DNA of 64,000 nt from positions 2,317,501 through 2,381,500 of the forward strand of contig NC_018645.1 in assembly GCF_000307105.1 (NCBI RefSeq), in the 5' to 3' direction. A program made the translations under genes and the position numbers. Below the pieces are notes generated by a model. It ran no database searches. It had not been told where the DNA came from and saw only the letters and a program-made list of their open reading frames with translations. Shown in pieces: positions 53,696-62,663 of this stretch; position 1 is the stretch's first letter, and every line of letters starts with the position of its first letter. The DNA comes from Desulfobacula toluolica Tol2 (lineage in GTDB: Bacteria; Desulfobacterota; Desulfobacteria; Desulfobacterales; Desulfobacteraceae).

Positions 53696-54373
53696 ATGGC
53701 CAACTATAATACTATTAACAATTCATTTAGCGACAAATCTCTTAGAACATATATTATCCTATGTTCTGTTTTTTGTGGTAGTTTGGTTATGAATACAGTT
53801 ATAGGAACAAAAATTGCTCATATTGGAGGGCTTTACGTCCCTGCAGGTATTTTCTTGTGGAGTTTAACATTTCCAATAACTGACATTGTTAGTGAGGTCT
53901 ATGGTAAGAAATATGCTATGTATTTTGTTATTGGAGGAGCAATAGTTTTGCTGTTATCATTAACATCTATTCAGTTTGCAATCTTGCTACCATCTGCACC
54001 TTTCTGGACAAAGCAAGAAGCTTATAAAGCTGTCCTTGATAGCAATACTCGGACATTGTTCGCTGCAATTTGTAGTTTTTTAATATCTCAATTCGCTGAT
54101 GTAACAATTTTTAGTTGGCTTAGGCATAAAACAACTGGAAGGTTTTTATGGTTAAGAAACAATGTTTCTACATTCATTTCTCAATCATTAGCTTGTGGTG
54201 TCTTCCTCCTAGTTGCTTTTGGAGGGACAATTAGCCCAGAAAGCATGATAAAACTATTTTCAACTAATTTGATTGCAAGATGGTTATTAGCTCTTACTGA
54301 CACACCAATTGTTTATCTTGGTGTAACAACCATCTATAGAATGCACCCTCAGCTCGCTAATGACCACTATTGA
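53696..54373 (+). CDS. Queuosine precursor transporter (YhhQ/VUT family; cassette 5, gene 4)
   Basis: A 225-aa integral membrane protein of the Vut_1 (PF02592) type, which in other bacteria imports preQ0/preQ1 or queuine. Six or more helices are seen. The diagnostic blocks are NTVIGTKIAHIGGLYVPAGIFLWSLTFPITDIVSEVYGKK (split here: SEVYGKK), FADVTIFSWLRHKT and LIARWLLALTDTPIVYLG. ATG 53696 has AAGGA 9 nt upstream; the longer open frame from 53603 overlaps gene 3. Its presence in a cassette with a PRTase, nucleotidyltransferase and kinase is unusual. Confidence 0.88.
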   Translation: MANYNTINNSFSDKSLRTYIILCSVFCGSLVMNTVIGTKIAHIGGLYVPAGIFLWSLTFPITDIVSEVYGKKYAMYFVIGGAIVLLLSLTSIQFAILLPSAPFWTKQEAYKAVLDSNTRTLFAAICSFLISQFADVTIFSWLRHKTTGRFLWLRNNVSTFISQSLACGVFLLVAFGGTISPESMIKLFSTNLIARWLLALTDTPIVYLGVTTIYRMHPQLANDHY

Positions 54374-54506
54374 ATAATGAAATTATAAATCTCAAAAGTT
54401 ACATTTACGTTGCTTTTGAATGAAAATTCATGTCAATTATATAGAGATTTTGAGCATCCATTTTAGGGGCTTGTAGGCAATTATTTTATAGAACAACATA
54501 AATGTT

Positions 54507-56437
54507 ATCGGGATAGGACCCCCCATCACTGAGGAGCCCTCCCACACCACCGGACATACGGATCGCGTATCCGGCGGTTCGGCTGATCAGGCAGATTAGT
54601 TCCCGGGCAGAAATAATCCAAGAGAAAGGAAATATTTGTTTGGCAGAGCCATGACAACCCATTTAACCCTGCTCATGCGCCAGTGTTTCTTGCGGGAATT
54701 TCCGCAAGTGACGGCATATTGAAACGGTATGCCTCGTTTAAGCAGGTTCCGGATTTTCGTTCCGGGATTTTTCCACTGTTTCCATACAACACATCTCAAG
54801 CGGCGGATAATCCAGCCGTTCAAGGACTTGAATATGTGTCTTGCTTCGGTGAGACAGTAATAATTCCACCATCCCCTGATGTACATATTCAATTTATCAA
54901 TGATCTGGGGAAGACTTAGACCACAGTTCCGGTTTGTTAATTCTCGAACCCTTTCTTTGAAGCGCTCGATTGTTTTCCGGTGTATGCGGATCTTGGTCTT
55001 GCCGCACATACTGATAAATGTGTAGCCGAGAAATTTGTCCAGCCATGGTCGGCTGACCTTGCTTTTCTCTTCATTGACCTTGAGCCTGAGCTTTACGGTT
55101 ATAAACCGTGTAACACTTTTCATAACACGTTCGGCCGCTTTCTTGCTCTTGAGATATATGACAAAGTCATCAGCGTATCTGACAAATTTATGCCCTCTTT
55201 TCTCCAACTCTTTATCCAGTTCATCCAAAACGATATTTGAGATCACTGGTGAAAGAGGGCCGCCTTGAGGAGTTCCTTCAGCGGCAGATACAACCACCCC
55301 GTCGATCATGACACCGGCTGTTAAGTAACTTCGGATAAGCTTGAGAACCCGCTTATCCTTTATTCTTTCAGCCAGACGGCTCATGAGGCGGTCATGGTTC
55401 ACTCTGTCGAAAAATTTGGAAAGATCCATATTAACAGAGTGTGTATATCCTGAGAGCAGATAAACTTTGCCTTGGAGTATGGCATCATGCTGGGATCTTC
55501 CAGGTCTGAATCCATGACTGGACTCAGAAAAATGCGGGTCCCATATTTGCTGCAATATCTCGCTGACGGCTTGCTGGATCAAACGATCCAAAACTGTTGG
55601 AATGCCGAGCAGTCTTACTCCGCCATCGGGTTTAGGAATTTCTTTCCTTTTCACCGGTAATGGCTTGTAGTTTCCCTGCAGCAACTTTCCCTTAACTTTG
55701 GGCCAGTGGCGTCTGAGGTAACCCGGTAGTTGATCAACGGTCATGTTGTCGATTCCAGGTGCCCCTTTGTTGCTACGGACCCTTTTTAATGCTCTGAACA
55801 TGTTTCCCCTTTCAAGGATAAACTCCATGAGTCGGGAACTTTCTGTCGGACTTTCGGTGATCTGTAACGCTGTGAACATTTCCATCTGCTGTGGCAATAT
55901 GTCCATAAGTATACACCTCCTATTTGTCTCTATCATTTACCCGTACCATTCGGTCCGGGCACCGTTCGGGCCTTCACCGGGGTGAGTCCTCCGTGGAATT
56001 CACGGCTCGTTTTCCTGCGGCTACTATGCCCTCTGCTGACTTCTTCCATGCGGTCGGAGCAGGTTACCCTGCCCTCAGCCAATTTCTGCCGCACGCGGCA
56101 TCCCAGGGCAGCATGGAAGATCTCCCGGGGTAAAACACACGTCTTTCAATACGTGGGTGCCGAGTATACGGACATTGCCTATAATGGATAGAGGACTTTA
56201 CCTTGTGTTGCAGGCTCGTCCCGCAAATGCACGCCTAACTCGATTTCTGTACGTCACCCCGTACTTTTGTGCCACTCCGCCTCGGCGAAGCCACTGCCTT
56301 CCGGAGTACCGTCACCGGGACCCCGTTGTGATAACACTATGCCCTTCGCCTCCATCTGGCTGGGCTTGGGACTTGCCTTGACTTCCATAAAGGAAGATGC
56401 AGGCTCACCCTTAAGACGTGTGCCGTGCCCGGCACAC
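54507..56437 (-). mobile_element. Group IIC intron, copy 3
   Basis: A 1931-bp copy identical in size and borders to copies 1 and 2: 5' end GTGTG at 56437, 3' end CCCGAT at 54507, domain V at 54538-54580. It is inserted on the bottom strand of attC 5, right after CGCCTGTT. The 133 bp between the transporter stop and the intron (54374-54506) hold no recognisable gene. Confidence 0.93.
54596..55906 (-). CDS. ltrA: Group IIC intron reverse transcriptase/maturase, copy 3
   Basis: Residue-for-residue identical to copies 1 and 2 (RYADD, maturase domain, no endonuclease). The start at 55906 is again supported by AGGAGG. Confidence 0.95.
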   Translation of the reverse strand: MDILPQQMEMFTALQITESPTESSRLMEFILERGNMFRALKRVRSNKGAPGIDNMTVDQLPGYLRRHWPKVKGKLLQGNYKPLPVKRKEIPKPDGGVRLLGIPTVLDRLIQQAVSEILQQIWDPHFSESSHGFRPGRSQHDAILQGKVYLLSGYTHSVNMDLSKFFDRVNHDRLMSRLAERIKDKRVLKLIRSYLTAGVMIDGVVVSAAEGTPQGGPLSPVISNIVLDELDKELEKRGHKFVRYADDFVIYLKSKKAAERVMKSVTRFITVKLRLKVNEEKSKVSRPWLDKFLGYTFISMCGKTKIRIHRKTIERFKERVRELTNRNCGLSLPQIIDKLNMYIRGWWNYYCLTEARHIFKSLNGWIIRRLRCVVWKQWKNPGTKIRNLLKRGIPFQYAVTCGNSRKKHWRMSRVKWVVMALPNKYFLSLGLFLPGN

Positions 56438-56559
56438 AACAGGCGGGTGAACCGGACAGCAAGGGTCTCCTTCTTTTAAAGGTTGAAAAAACTTTTGAAT
56501 GATGTGCTTTCAATCAACTTTCTTGGAAACCCTTGCTGCCCGTTACCCAAGCGTTAGAA
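56438..56559 (+). repeat. attC site 5 (left edge displaced by intron copy 3)
   Basis: AAC at 56438-56440 directly follows the intron; GTTAGAA (56553-56559) closes the site. Two bases are missing from the T run in the loop relative to the others (CTTCTTTTAAAGG). It closes the four-gene cassette, which now carries the intron as well. Confidence 0.9.
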
Positions 56560-56576
56560 TCTTACGGGAGAATATT

Positions 56577-56777
56577 TTGGATACCATCACAGAATGGATT
56601 AACAGCAATTACACATGGATATTCAGTGGGATTGGAGTTCTCATAATAGGCTCAATAATCACCTTTTTTAAAAAGAAAAGTTCAAACGTCATCAATAGAA
56701 GTCAGCGTTCAGGGAATAATTCTACTAATATTCAGGCAGGTGGAAATGTTGAGTTTACTCAAAAAAATGACAAATAA
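56577..56777 (+). CDS. Small membrane protein with C-terminal GNNSTNIQ motif (cassette 6, gene 1)
   Basis: A 66-aa protein starting at TTG 56577, with GGGAG 6 nt upstream. The open frame extends back through attC, but those residues are attC-encoded. One membrane helix (WIFSGIGVLIIGSIITFF) is followed by a basic stretch (KKKSSNVINRSQR) and the tail SGNNSTNIQAGGNVEF. The tail motif reappears near the N-terminus of the next protein. The gene overlaps it by 32 bp. A membrane anchor or partner for gene 2 is the natural guess. Confidence 0.65.
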   Translation: MDTITEWINSNYTWIFSGIGVLIIGSIITFFKKKSSNVINRSQRSGNNSTNIQAGGNVEFTQKNDK

Positions 56778-57822
56778 ATCCAATCAAAAGCAAGACGCTG
56801 GTGATAACTCCACAAATTTACAAGGCCAGCAAGTTATTGTGAATCAAGGCATTTCCTACGCAGACGCAAAAGAAATTGCGAATGATGTGTTCAAGGCTAA
56901 TTTTATTGAGTTAAAAAAAGAAGCTGCTGCTATTGCACAAAAAAGAGCAGAAGAGGTTACTGACAAAATAATCTCACAGCTTACAGAACGGCATCCTGAG
57001 TCTATTGGTGAATTTGAACAACCAGCAATGCAAGATGCCCTATTCACTGTACAAAAACAGTATGCTATGAGCGGAGACGAGGATCTTGGGGATTTGCTTG
57101 TAGATATCTTAGTTGATCGAGCTTCTGAGCCTAAGAGAAATATGGTGCAAATTGTACTTGATGAATCACTTAGTATTGCTCCTAAATTAACAATCGAACA
57201 ATTAGACACATTAACTCTAAATTTTCTATTAGTCAGCACCAGACGAATAGATGTGAAAAACTATAATGAGCTTGTAGCTCACTTTAATAAAAGAATCATC
57301 CCCTTTGTGGAGAACTTGTCTGATTCCCACTCTGATTATACCCATATTGAGTATTTAGGCTGTGGCCATGTTAGAACAGGAAATTATGGCCAATTAGAAA
57401 AGCGACTCAGAGAAACATATAAAGCATTTTTTTCCAAAGGTTTTACTGAAGAAGAGTTAGTTGACGAGATTGGTGAAGAACATAACCTGCAAGGGTTAAT
57501 TATTCCGTGTTTCCATGAACCGACAAAGTTGCAAATCGGTGTGTTTGATGAAGATGTTCTTGAGCGAATAATTGATAAAAATGGACTTAGTGAAGAAATA
57601 AAAAATAAACTAAAACAATATTGGCAAAATACTACAAAATCACAAGGCGAAGTGAAAACGATGCTTCTGGAGGCAATACCAGAGATGGAAAAGATTTTCG
57701 ATGTTTGGGGCAAAGCATCTTTTAATCGACTTGAACTGACCAGCGTAGGCATCGCAATTGCTCATGCCAATTACAGAAGAAAGACCGGGGACACAATGGA
57801 TCTTTCTATATGGATAAAATAA
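56746..57822 (+). CDS. LPO_1073/Vpar_1526-like protein (cassette 6, gene 2)
   Basis: A 358-aa soluble protein resembling the LPO_1073/Vpar_1526 group, whose function is not established. It opens with AGDNSTNLQGQQVIVNQGISYADAKEIANDVF, then a helical stretch (KKEAAAIAQKRAEEVTDKIISQL) and a long conserved region (LDESLSIAPKLTIEQLDTLTLNFL; LRETYKAFFSKGFTEEEL; FNRLELTSVGIAIAHANYRR). Start choice: ATG 56746 with AGGTGGA; GTG 56740 and ATG 56767 are alternatives. Intron copy 4 begins 5 bp after the stop. Confidence 0.72.
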   Translation: MLSLLKKMTNKSNQKQDAGDNSTNLQGQQVIVNQGISYADAKEIANDVFKANFIELKKEAAAIAQKRAEEVTDKIISQLTERHPESIGEFEQPAMQDALFTVQKQYAMSGDEDLGDLLVDILVDRASEPKRNMVQIVLDESLSIAPKLTIEQLDTLTLNFLLVSTRRIDVKNYNELVAHFNKRIIPFVENLSDSHSDYTHIEYLGCGHVRTGNYGQLEKRLRETYKAFFSKGFTEEELVDEIGEEHNLQGLIIPCFHEPTKLQIGVFDEDVLERIIDKNGLSEEIKNKLKQYWQNTTKSQGEVKTMLLEAIPEMEKIFDVWGKASFNRLELTSVGIAIAHANYRRKTGDTMDLSIWIK

Positions 57823-57826
57823 TTCT

Positions 57827-59757
57827 ATCGGGATAGGACCCCCCATCACTGAGGAGCCCTCCCACACCACCGGACATACGGATCGCGTATCCGGCGGTTC
57901 GGCTGATCAGGCAGATTAGTTCCCGGGCAGAAATAATCCAAGAGAAAGGAAATATTTGTTTGGCAGAGCCATGACAACCCATTTAACCCTGCTCATGCGC
58001 CAGTGTTTCTTGCGGGAATTTCCGCAAGTGACGGCATATTGAAACGGTATGCCTCGTTTAAGCAGGTTCCGGATTTTCGTTCCGGGATTTTTCCACTGTT
58101 TCCATACAACACATCTCAAGCGGCGGATAATCCAGCCGTTCAAGGACTTGAATATGTGTCTTGCTTCGGTGAGACAGTAATAATTCCACCATCCCCTGAT
58201 GTACATATTCAATTTATCAATGATCTGGGGAAGACTTAGACCACAGTTCCGGTTTGTTAATTCTCGAACCCTTTCTTTGAAGCGCTCGATTGTTTTCCGG
58301 TGTATGCGGATCTTGGTCTTGCCGCACATACTGATAAATGTGTAGCCGAGAAATTTGTCCAGCCATGGTCGGCTGACCTTGCTTTTCTCTTCATTGACCT
58401 TGAGCCTGAGCTTTACGGTTATAAACCGTGTAACACTTTTCATAACACGTTCGGCCGCTTTCTTGCTCTTGAGATATATGACAAAGTCATCAGCGTATCT
58501 GACAAATTTATGCCCTCTTTTCTCCAACTCTTTATCCAGTTCATCCAAAACGATATTTGAGATCACTGGTGAAAGAGGGCCGCCTTGAGGAGTTCCTTCA
58601 GCGGCAGATACAACCACCCCGTCGATCATGACACCGGCTGTTAAGTAACTTCGGATAAGCTTGAGAACCCGCTTATCCTTTATTCTTTCAGCCAGACGGC
58701 TCATGAGGCGGTCATGGTTCACTCTGTCGAAAAATTTGGAAAGATCCATATTAACAGAGTGTGTATATCCTGAGAGCAGATAAACTTTGCCTTGGAGTAT
58801 GGCATCATGCTGGGATCTTCCAGGTCTGAATCCATGACTGGACTCAGAAAAATGCGGGTCCCATATTTGCTGCAATATCTCGCTGACGGCTTGCTGGATC
58901 AAACGATCCAAAACTGTTGGAATGCCGAGCAGTCTTACTCCGCCATCGGGTTTAGGAATTTCTTTCCTTTTCACCGGTAATGGCTTGTAGTTTCCCTGCA
59001 GCAACTTTCCCTTAACTTTGGGCCAGTGGCGTCTGAGGTAACCCGGTAGTTGATCAACGGTCATGTTGTCGATTCCAGGTGCCCCTTTGTTGCTACGGAC
59101 CCTTTTTAATGCTCTGAACATGTTTCCCCTTTCAAGGATAAACTCCATGAGTCGGGAACTTTCTGTCGGACTTTCGGTGATCTGTAACGCTGTGAACATT
59201 TCCATCTGCTGTGGCAATATGTCCATAAGTATACACCTCCTATTTGTCTCTATCATTTACCCGTACCATTCGGTCCGGGCACCGTTCGGGCCTTCACCGG
59301 GGTGAGTCCTCCGTGGAATTCACGGCTCGTTTTCCTGCGGCTACTATGCCCTCTGCTGACTTCTTCCATGCGGTCGGAGCAGGTTACCCTGCCCTCAGCC
59401 AATTTCTGCCGCACGCGGCATCCCAGGGCAGCATGGAAGATCTCCCGGGGTAAAACACACGTCTTTCAATACGTGGGTGCCGAGTATACGGACATTGCCT
59501 ATAATGGATAGAGGACTTTACCTTGTGTTGCAGGCTCGTCCCGCAAATGCACGCCTAACTCGATTTCTGTACGTCACCCCGTACTTTTGTGCCACTCCGC
59601 CTCGGCGAAGCCACTGCCTTCCGGAGTACCGTCACCGGGACCCCGTTGTGATAACACTATGCCCTTCGCCTCCATCTGGCTGGGCTTGGGACTTGCCTTG
59701 ACTTCCATAAAGGAAGATGCAGGCTCACCCTTAAGACGTGTGCCGTGCCCGGCACAC
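57827..59757 (-). mobile_element. Group IIC intron, copy 4 (at the end of IS91-like copy B)
   Basis: A 1931-bp copy, 5' end GTGTG at 59757, 3' end at 57827, domain V at 57858-57900. Unlike the other copies its 5' exon is not attC but the origin-side end of IS91-like copy B: hairpin, TTTATTTGTT, then the intron. Its 3' exon (minus strand) is AGAATTATTTT from the end of cassette 6. Confidence 0.93.
57916..59226 (-). CDS. ltrA: Group IIC intron reverse transcriptase/maturase, copy 4
   Basis: Identical to the other three 436-aa maturases. AGGAGG supports the start at 59226. Confidence 0.95.
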   Translation of the reverse strand: MDILPQQMEMFTALQITESPTESSRLMEFILERGNMFRALKRVRSNKGAPGIDNMTVDQLPGYLRRHWPKVKGKLLQGNYKPLPVKRKEIPKPDGGVRLLGIPTVLDRLIQQAVSEILQQIWDPHFSESSHGFRPGRSQHDAILQGKVYLLSGYTHSVNMDLSKFFDRVNHDRLMSRLAERIKDKRVLKLIRSYLTAGVMIDGVVVSAAEGTPQGGPLSPVISNIVLDELDKELEKRGHKFVRYADDFVIYLKSKKAAERVMKSVTRFITVKLRLKVNEEKSKVSRPWLDKFLGYTFISMCGKTKIRIHRKTIERFKERVRELTNRNCGLSLPQIIDKLNMYIRGWWNYYCLTEARHIFKSLNGWIIRRLRCVVWKQWKNPGTKIRNLLKRGIPFQYAVTCGNSRKKHWRMSRVKWVVMALPNKYFLSLGLFLPGN

Positions 59758-60069
59758 AACAAATAAAGGATTAGTAACCGTGCCGAGGCACGAGGCTCGG
59801 TACTAATCCTATGGTTCAAGAAGCCGCGGATCAATAGGGGGAAAGGTTAACGATTTGCTGGATGTGTTTATGACAAGATGTGATTAAAATATCAAAAGAT
59901 GGCCTTTATCCTGATGTAAAAATCAAAATTCAGGTCGTTTTCAGCCCTTAAAACCCAGGTCAAAAATTAAAATACCGTCAATTTGGCGTACGGATACTGA
60001 AGCATGTCGATAGTCATTTATCAGGCTGTTTTTAAAGTCGAGCAACACCGGGTAGTCAGTTTTGTGAAG

Positions 60070-61155
60070 TTATCCGGGCCTGCCTCTTGGTTCCGGCTTT
60101 GCAAAGAAAATAAATTTCAAATCATGCCCGCAATGGCTGCATTTAATACCCGGTATTTCAAGTTCCGGGATTTTAATAAAAAGAGCAATAATGTCATGGA
60201 TGAATGAGATGAGTTCACGGATTTTTTCTATGGACAATGCGCTGTTGGGATTGAGAAATCCATAATGTCTAATTTTCATAAACCCTTTGGGAAGAACATG
60301 CTGCAAGAATCGTCGGATAAACTCCATGGCATCCAATGCCATAGTTTTCCACTTCTTTTTTTCACGGTCTTTATACAAAAATTTGATGACGCCATTTTCA
60401 ATGCTTTTAATACGATTATTGGAGATGGCAACCCGGAACACATATCTTGAAAGATAGCGCAGGGAATTTTGTCCCTGCCCCACGGCCTGGCTGTCAATCA
60501 CCCATTGCTGTTTCCATACTGCGGAATCAATTTTATCGAGCAGCCCGGCTTTTTTTATGGCATCTTTGAATTTGGCTTTAAAAATGACCGCCAGAGGTTT
60601 TGTGTGAACAAACAGATCCTGTCTGGAAGAAAGCCATTGGTCATTATCAGATAAAGCACCTCCGGGAATTATTATATGCAAATGTGGATGATACTGAAGC
60701 ATGCCGCCCCATGTGTGGAGGGCTGCCAGATATCCGATTCGATCAGATCCGATAAACCGTGTATCTTGTGCCAGTTTTTTCAGGGCTTCATTGGTGCATG
60801 AAAACAGGGCACCATAAGATAATTTTTGATGAGACCTTACAACATCCCGCAGGCCCTGGGGAAGTGTAATGGTTAACAGGAAATAATAGGTCGGCAGCAG
60901 CTTTTTCATCTGCTGATCCAGCCATTGGTCCGCTTTACTCTGCTGACAGTTGGGACAATGACGATTGCCGCAGCAGCAGTGAATAAAATGCAGATTACGG
61001 CAGTCATCACATTCATACACCATTGTTCCAAAGGAACCCTTTCTGCAGGCACTGATATCCCGTATGGTTTTTTTATGAGACTTCGGCATTCGATCTCCAT
61101 AAAGTGTCAGATATTTCGGCCCATACATTTGGAAGATTTTTTGAACAGCACTCAT
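60070..61155 (-). CDS. tnpA: IS91-family transposase (HUH, Y2), copy B
   Basis: Identical to the copy A protein (361 aa; zinc-binding Cys cluster, HPHLH, YLSRY). Coupled by a 4-bp overlap to the recombinase gene. Confidence 0.93.
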   Translation of the reverse strand: MSAVQKIFQMYGPKYLTLYGDRMPKSHKKTIRDISACRKGSFGTMVYECDDCRNLHFIHCCCGNRHCPNCQQSKADQWLDQQMKKLLPTYYFLLTITLPQGLRDVVRSHQKLSYGALFSCTNEALKKLAQDTRFIGSDRIGYLAALHTWGGMLQYHPHLHIIIPGGALSDNDQWLSSRQDLFVHTKPLAVIFKAKFKDAIKKAGLLDKIDSAVWKQQWVIDSQAVGQGQNSLRYLSRYVFRVAISNNRIKSIENGVIKFLYKDREKKKWKTMALDAMEFIRRFLQHVLPKGFMKIRHYGFLNPNSALSIEKIRELISFIHDIIALFIKIPELEIPGIKCSHCGHDLKFIFFAKPEPRGRPG

Positions 61156-62027
61156 GACAACACCCCCTGCATGACTTTGGAAACTTTGTCATTGGAATCA
61201 ACTTGGGCCTGTGTGGTCACATGCAGATAAATCATGGTGCTTTTAAGGGTTTTATGGCCTAATATTTTTTGCACATGGCGTATGGGGATATTAGCTTCCA
61301 GCAAATGCGTCGCATAGGCATGGCGGAAGACATGAGGGTGAACATGTTTTTTAAACTTCAGGCGTTTCAAAGTAGATCGCAAAACGCCTTGAACCCCACT
61401 GTCACTGACATGATTTTTGGCATATTGAGCGTCCTTACCGCCATTGCGGCCCAAAGCAGGGAATATCCATTTTGAATTGCGATGGGTTTTATAGTATTTG
61501 CGCAACGTCAACAGGGTTATTTTGGGTAAAGGCACCGTCCTGTCCATGGCACCCTTTCCACCGTGAATATGCACAAGTCCCCTGTCGGAAAGAATATCTT
61601 TGACCTGAAGTGTTGTTGCCTCCCTTAAACGCAGTCCCATGGAATATAATGTCAAATAAAATGCATGACTTTGCACAGTGGGAAGGGCATAAATAATCTT
61701 TCTGACTTCCTCCAGACTCAGAATAGTCGGTAAGGTCTGCTCACGCTTCCATTTGATGTCGTTGAAAATGTTCCAGGACCGGACCAGCGTTTTGGTAAAA
61801 AAATGCTGAATACCAGAGTAACTGATCCGCAGAGTAGCAGCGCTCCAGCCGAATTCATTCTGGCAGCAAAGCCAGTATTGACGGAGCTGTTCTTCAGTGA
61901 TATCTTCTAATGGTTTATTGTAAAAGCGCTGTAGTCTTAAAACCGAACTGGTATAGGATTGAATGCTCCTTTTTGCATAACCGGCAAGTTGGAGATCTTC
62001 TTTAAAACGTTTGATTAAATTGCTCAT
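61152..62027 (-). CDS. Tyrosine recombinase of the IS91-like element, copy B
   Basis: Identical to the copy A recombinase (291 aa; catalytic R-K-HxxR-H-Y series). The same 17-bp inverted repeat spans its start (62019-62035 and 62088-62104). Confidence 0.92.
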   Translation of the reverse strand: MSNLIKRFKEDLQLAGYAKRSIQSYTSSVLRLQRFYNKPLEDITEEQLRQYWLCCQNEFGWSAATLRISYSGIQHFFTKTLVRSWNIFNDIKWKREQTLPTILSLEEVRKIIYALPTVQSHAFYLTLYSMGLRLREATTLQVKDILSDRGLVHIHGGKGAMDRTVPLPKITLLTLRKYYKTHRNSKWIFPALGRNGGKDAQYAKNHVSDSGVQGVLRSTLKRLKFKKHVHPHVFRHAYATHLLEANIPIRHVQKILGHKTLKSTMIYLHVTTQAQVDSNDKVSKVMQGVLS

Positions 62028-62155
62028 GGTATCTTCCTTTTTTCTTTAACCTTGTCGGGTGAAGATACCGACCTGCAAGCCGGTAACAAGATACCATGAG
62101 CAATGGAATTGAACAATGATGATACGGCTTAATCTGCCGCGCAGCGGCTTACTTG

Positions 62156-62278
62156 AACAGGCGGGTGAACCGGACAGCAAGGGTCTCCTTCTTTTTAACG
62201 GTTGAAAAAACTTTTGAATGATGTGCTTTCAATTAACTTTTTTGGTAACCCTTGCTGCCCGTTACCCAAGCGTTGGGG
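62156..62278 (+). repeat. attC site 6 (left edge displaced by IS91-like copy B)
   Basis: AAC at 62156-62158 follows the element's CTTG; GTTGGGG at 62272-62278 closes the site. Arms intact. It closes the LPO_1073-like cassette, which now also carries an intron and an IS. Confidence 0.9.
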
Positions 62279-62663
62279 GCAACCTACAAGCCAGTTGTAT
62301 CGTTGTAGTTTAATTTTACTGTTTGTGGAACGTGTATAATCACTGGCCACCGACATAAGGCGGAACAATTTGAACCGATTGATGCGAGTCTTCCAGAAGC
62401 ACCTTATTATACGGAGTGTCTTGGCCTAAAATGGCAGCCTAATCACTAAAATAAGATTATTGATTTTGTAGTAAATTTAGCAGGGCTATTCCTCAAAAAA
62501 ATAGTTCCAGATCAATTTTCTGGAAGAGGTTTTCTGTCTGTAAATCTTCAAAATAGAGTTTTCCAGAATAGGCTGTGTTTTACAGGATGTCCCGAGTTAA
62601 ATCAGCAATAATTTTATGCAGATATGCTATTGACCTTTGTAAAAAAAAATAGAACCCTCGGTG
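62279..62663 (+). other. Cassette 7, no clear ORF
   Basis: A 385-bp cassette body with no convincing coding sequence. It opens GGCAACCTACAAGCCAG, holds two copies of a module beginning TTCCAGAA and ending GTGTC/GATGTCCC plus TAA (62388-62430 and 62569-62611), and a hairpin TTCCAGA/TCTGGAA near 62505-62525. A short frame with a CGTC-type zinc-ribbon-like text (62331-62447) lacks a start codon. It is nearly identical to cassette 8. It may be an RNA, a relic or a regulatory cassette. Confidence 0.6.

Larger units (their letters stand above)
59758..62155 (-). mobile_element. IS91-like element with tyrosine recombinase, copy B
   Basis: Same 2398-bp unit as copy A, with identical proteins and borders. 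It sits at the AAC opening attC 6. On its origin side the terminal hairpin (59768-59809) and TTTGTT now abut intron copy 4. Before the intron came, the flank was the cassette 6 end (TTCT), which differs from the copy A flank (AGAT). The two are therefore separate insertions at the equivalent attC position, or were spread by recombination between attC-linked units. Confidence 0.88.

Noticed and set aside
62331-62447. Open frame in cassette 7 with a CGTC text and LPEAPYYTECLGLKW
   Set aside because: No start codon, and most differences from cassette 8 in this frame change the residue, so coding constraint is not supported.
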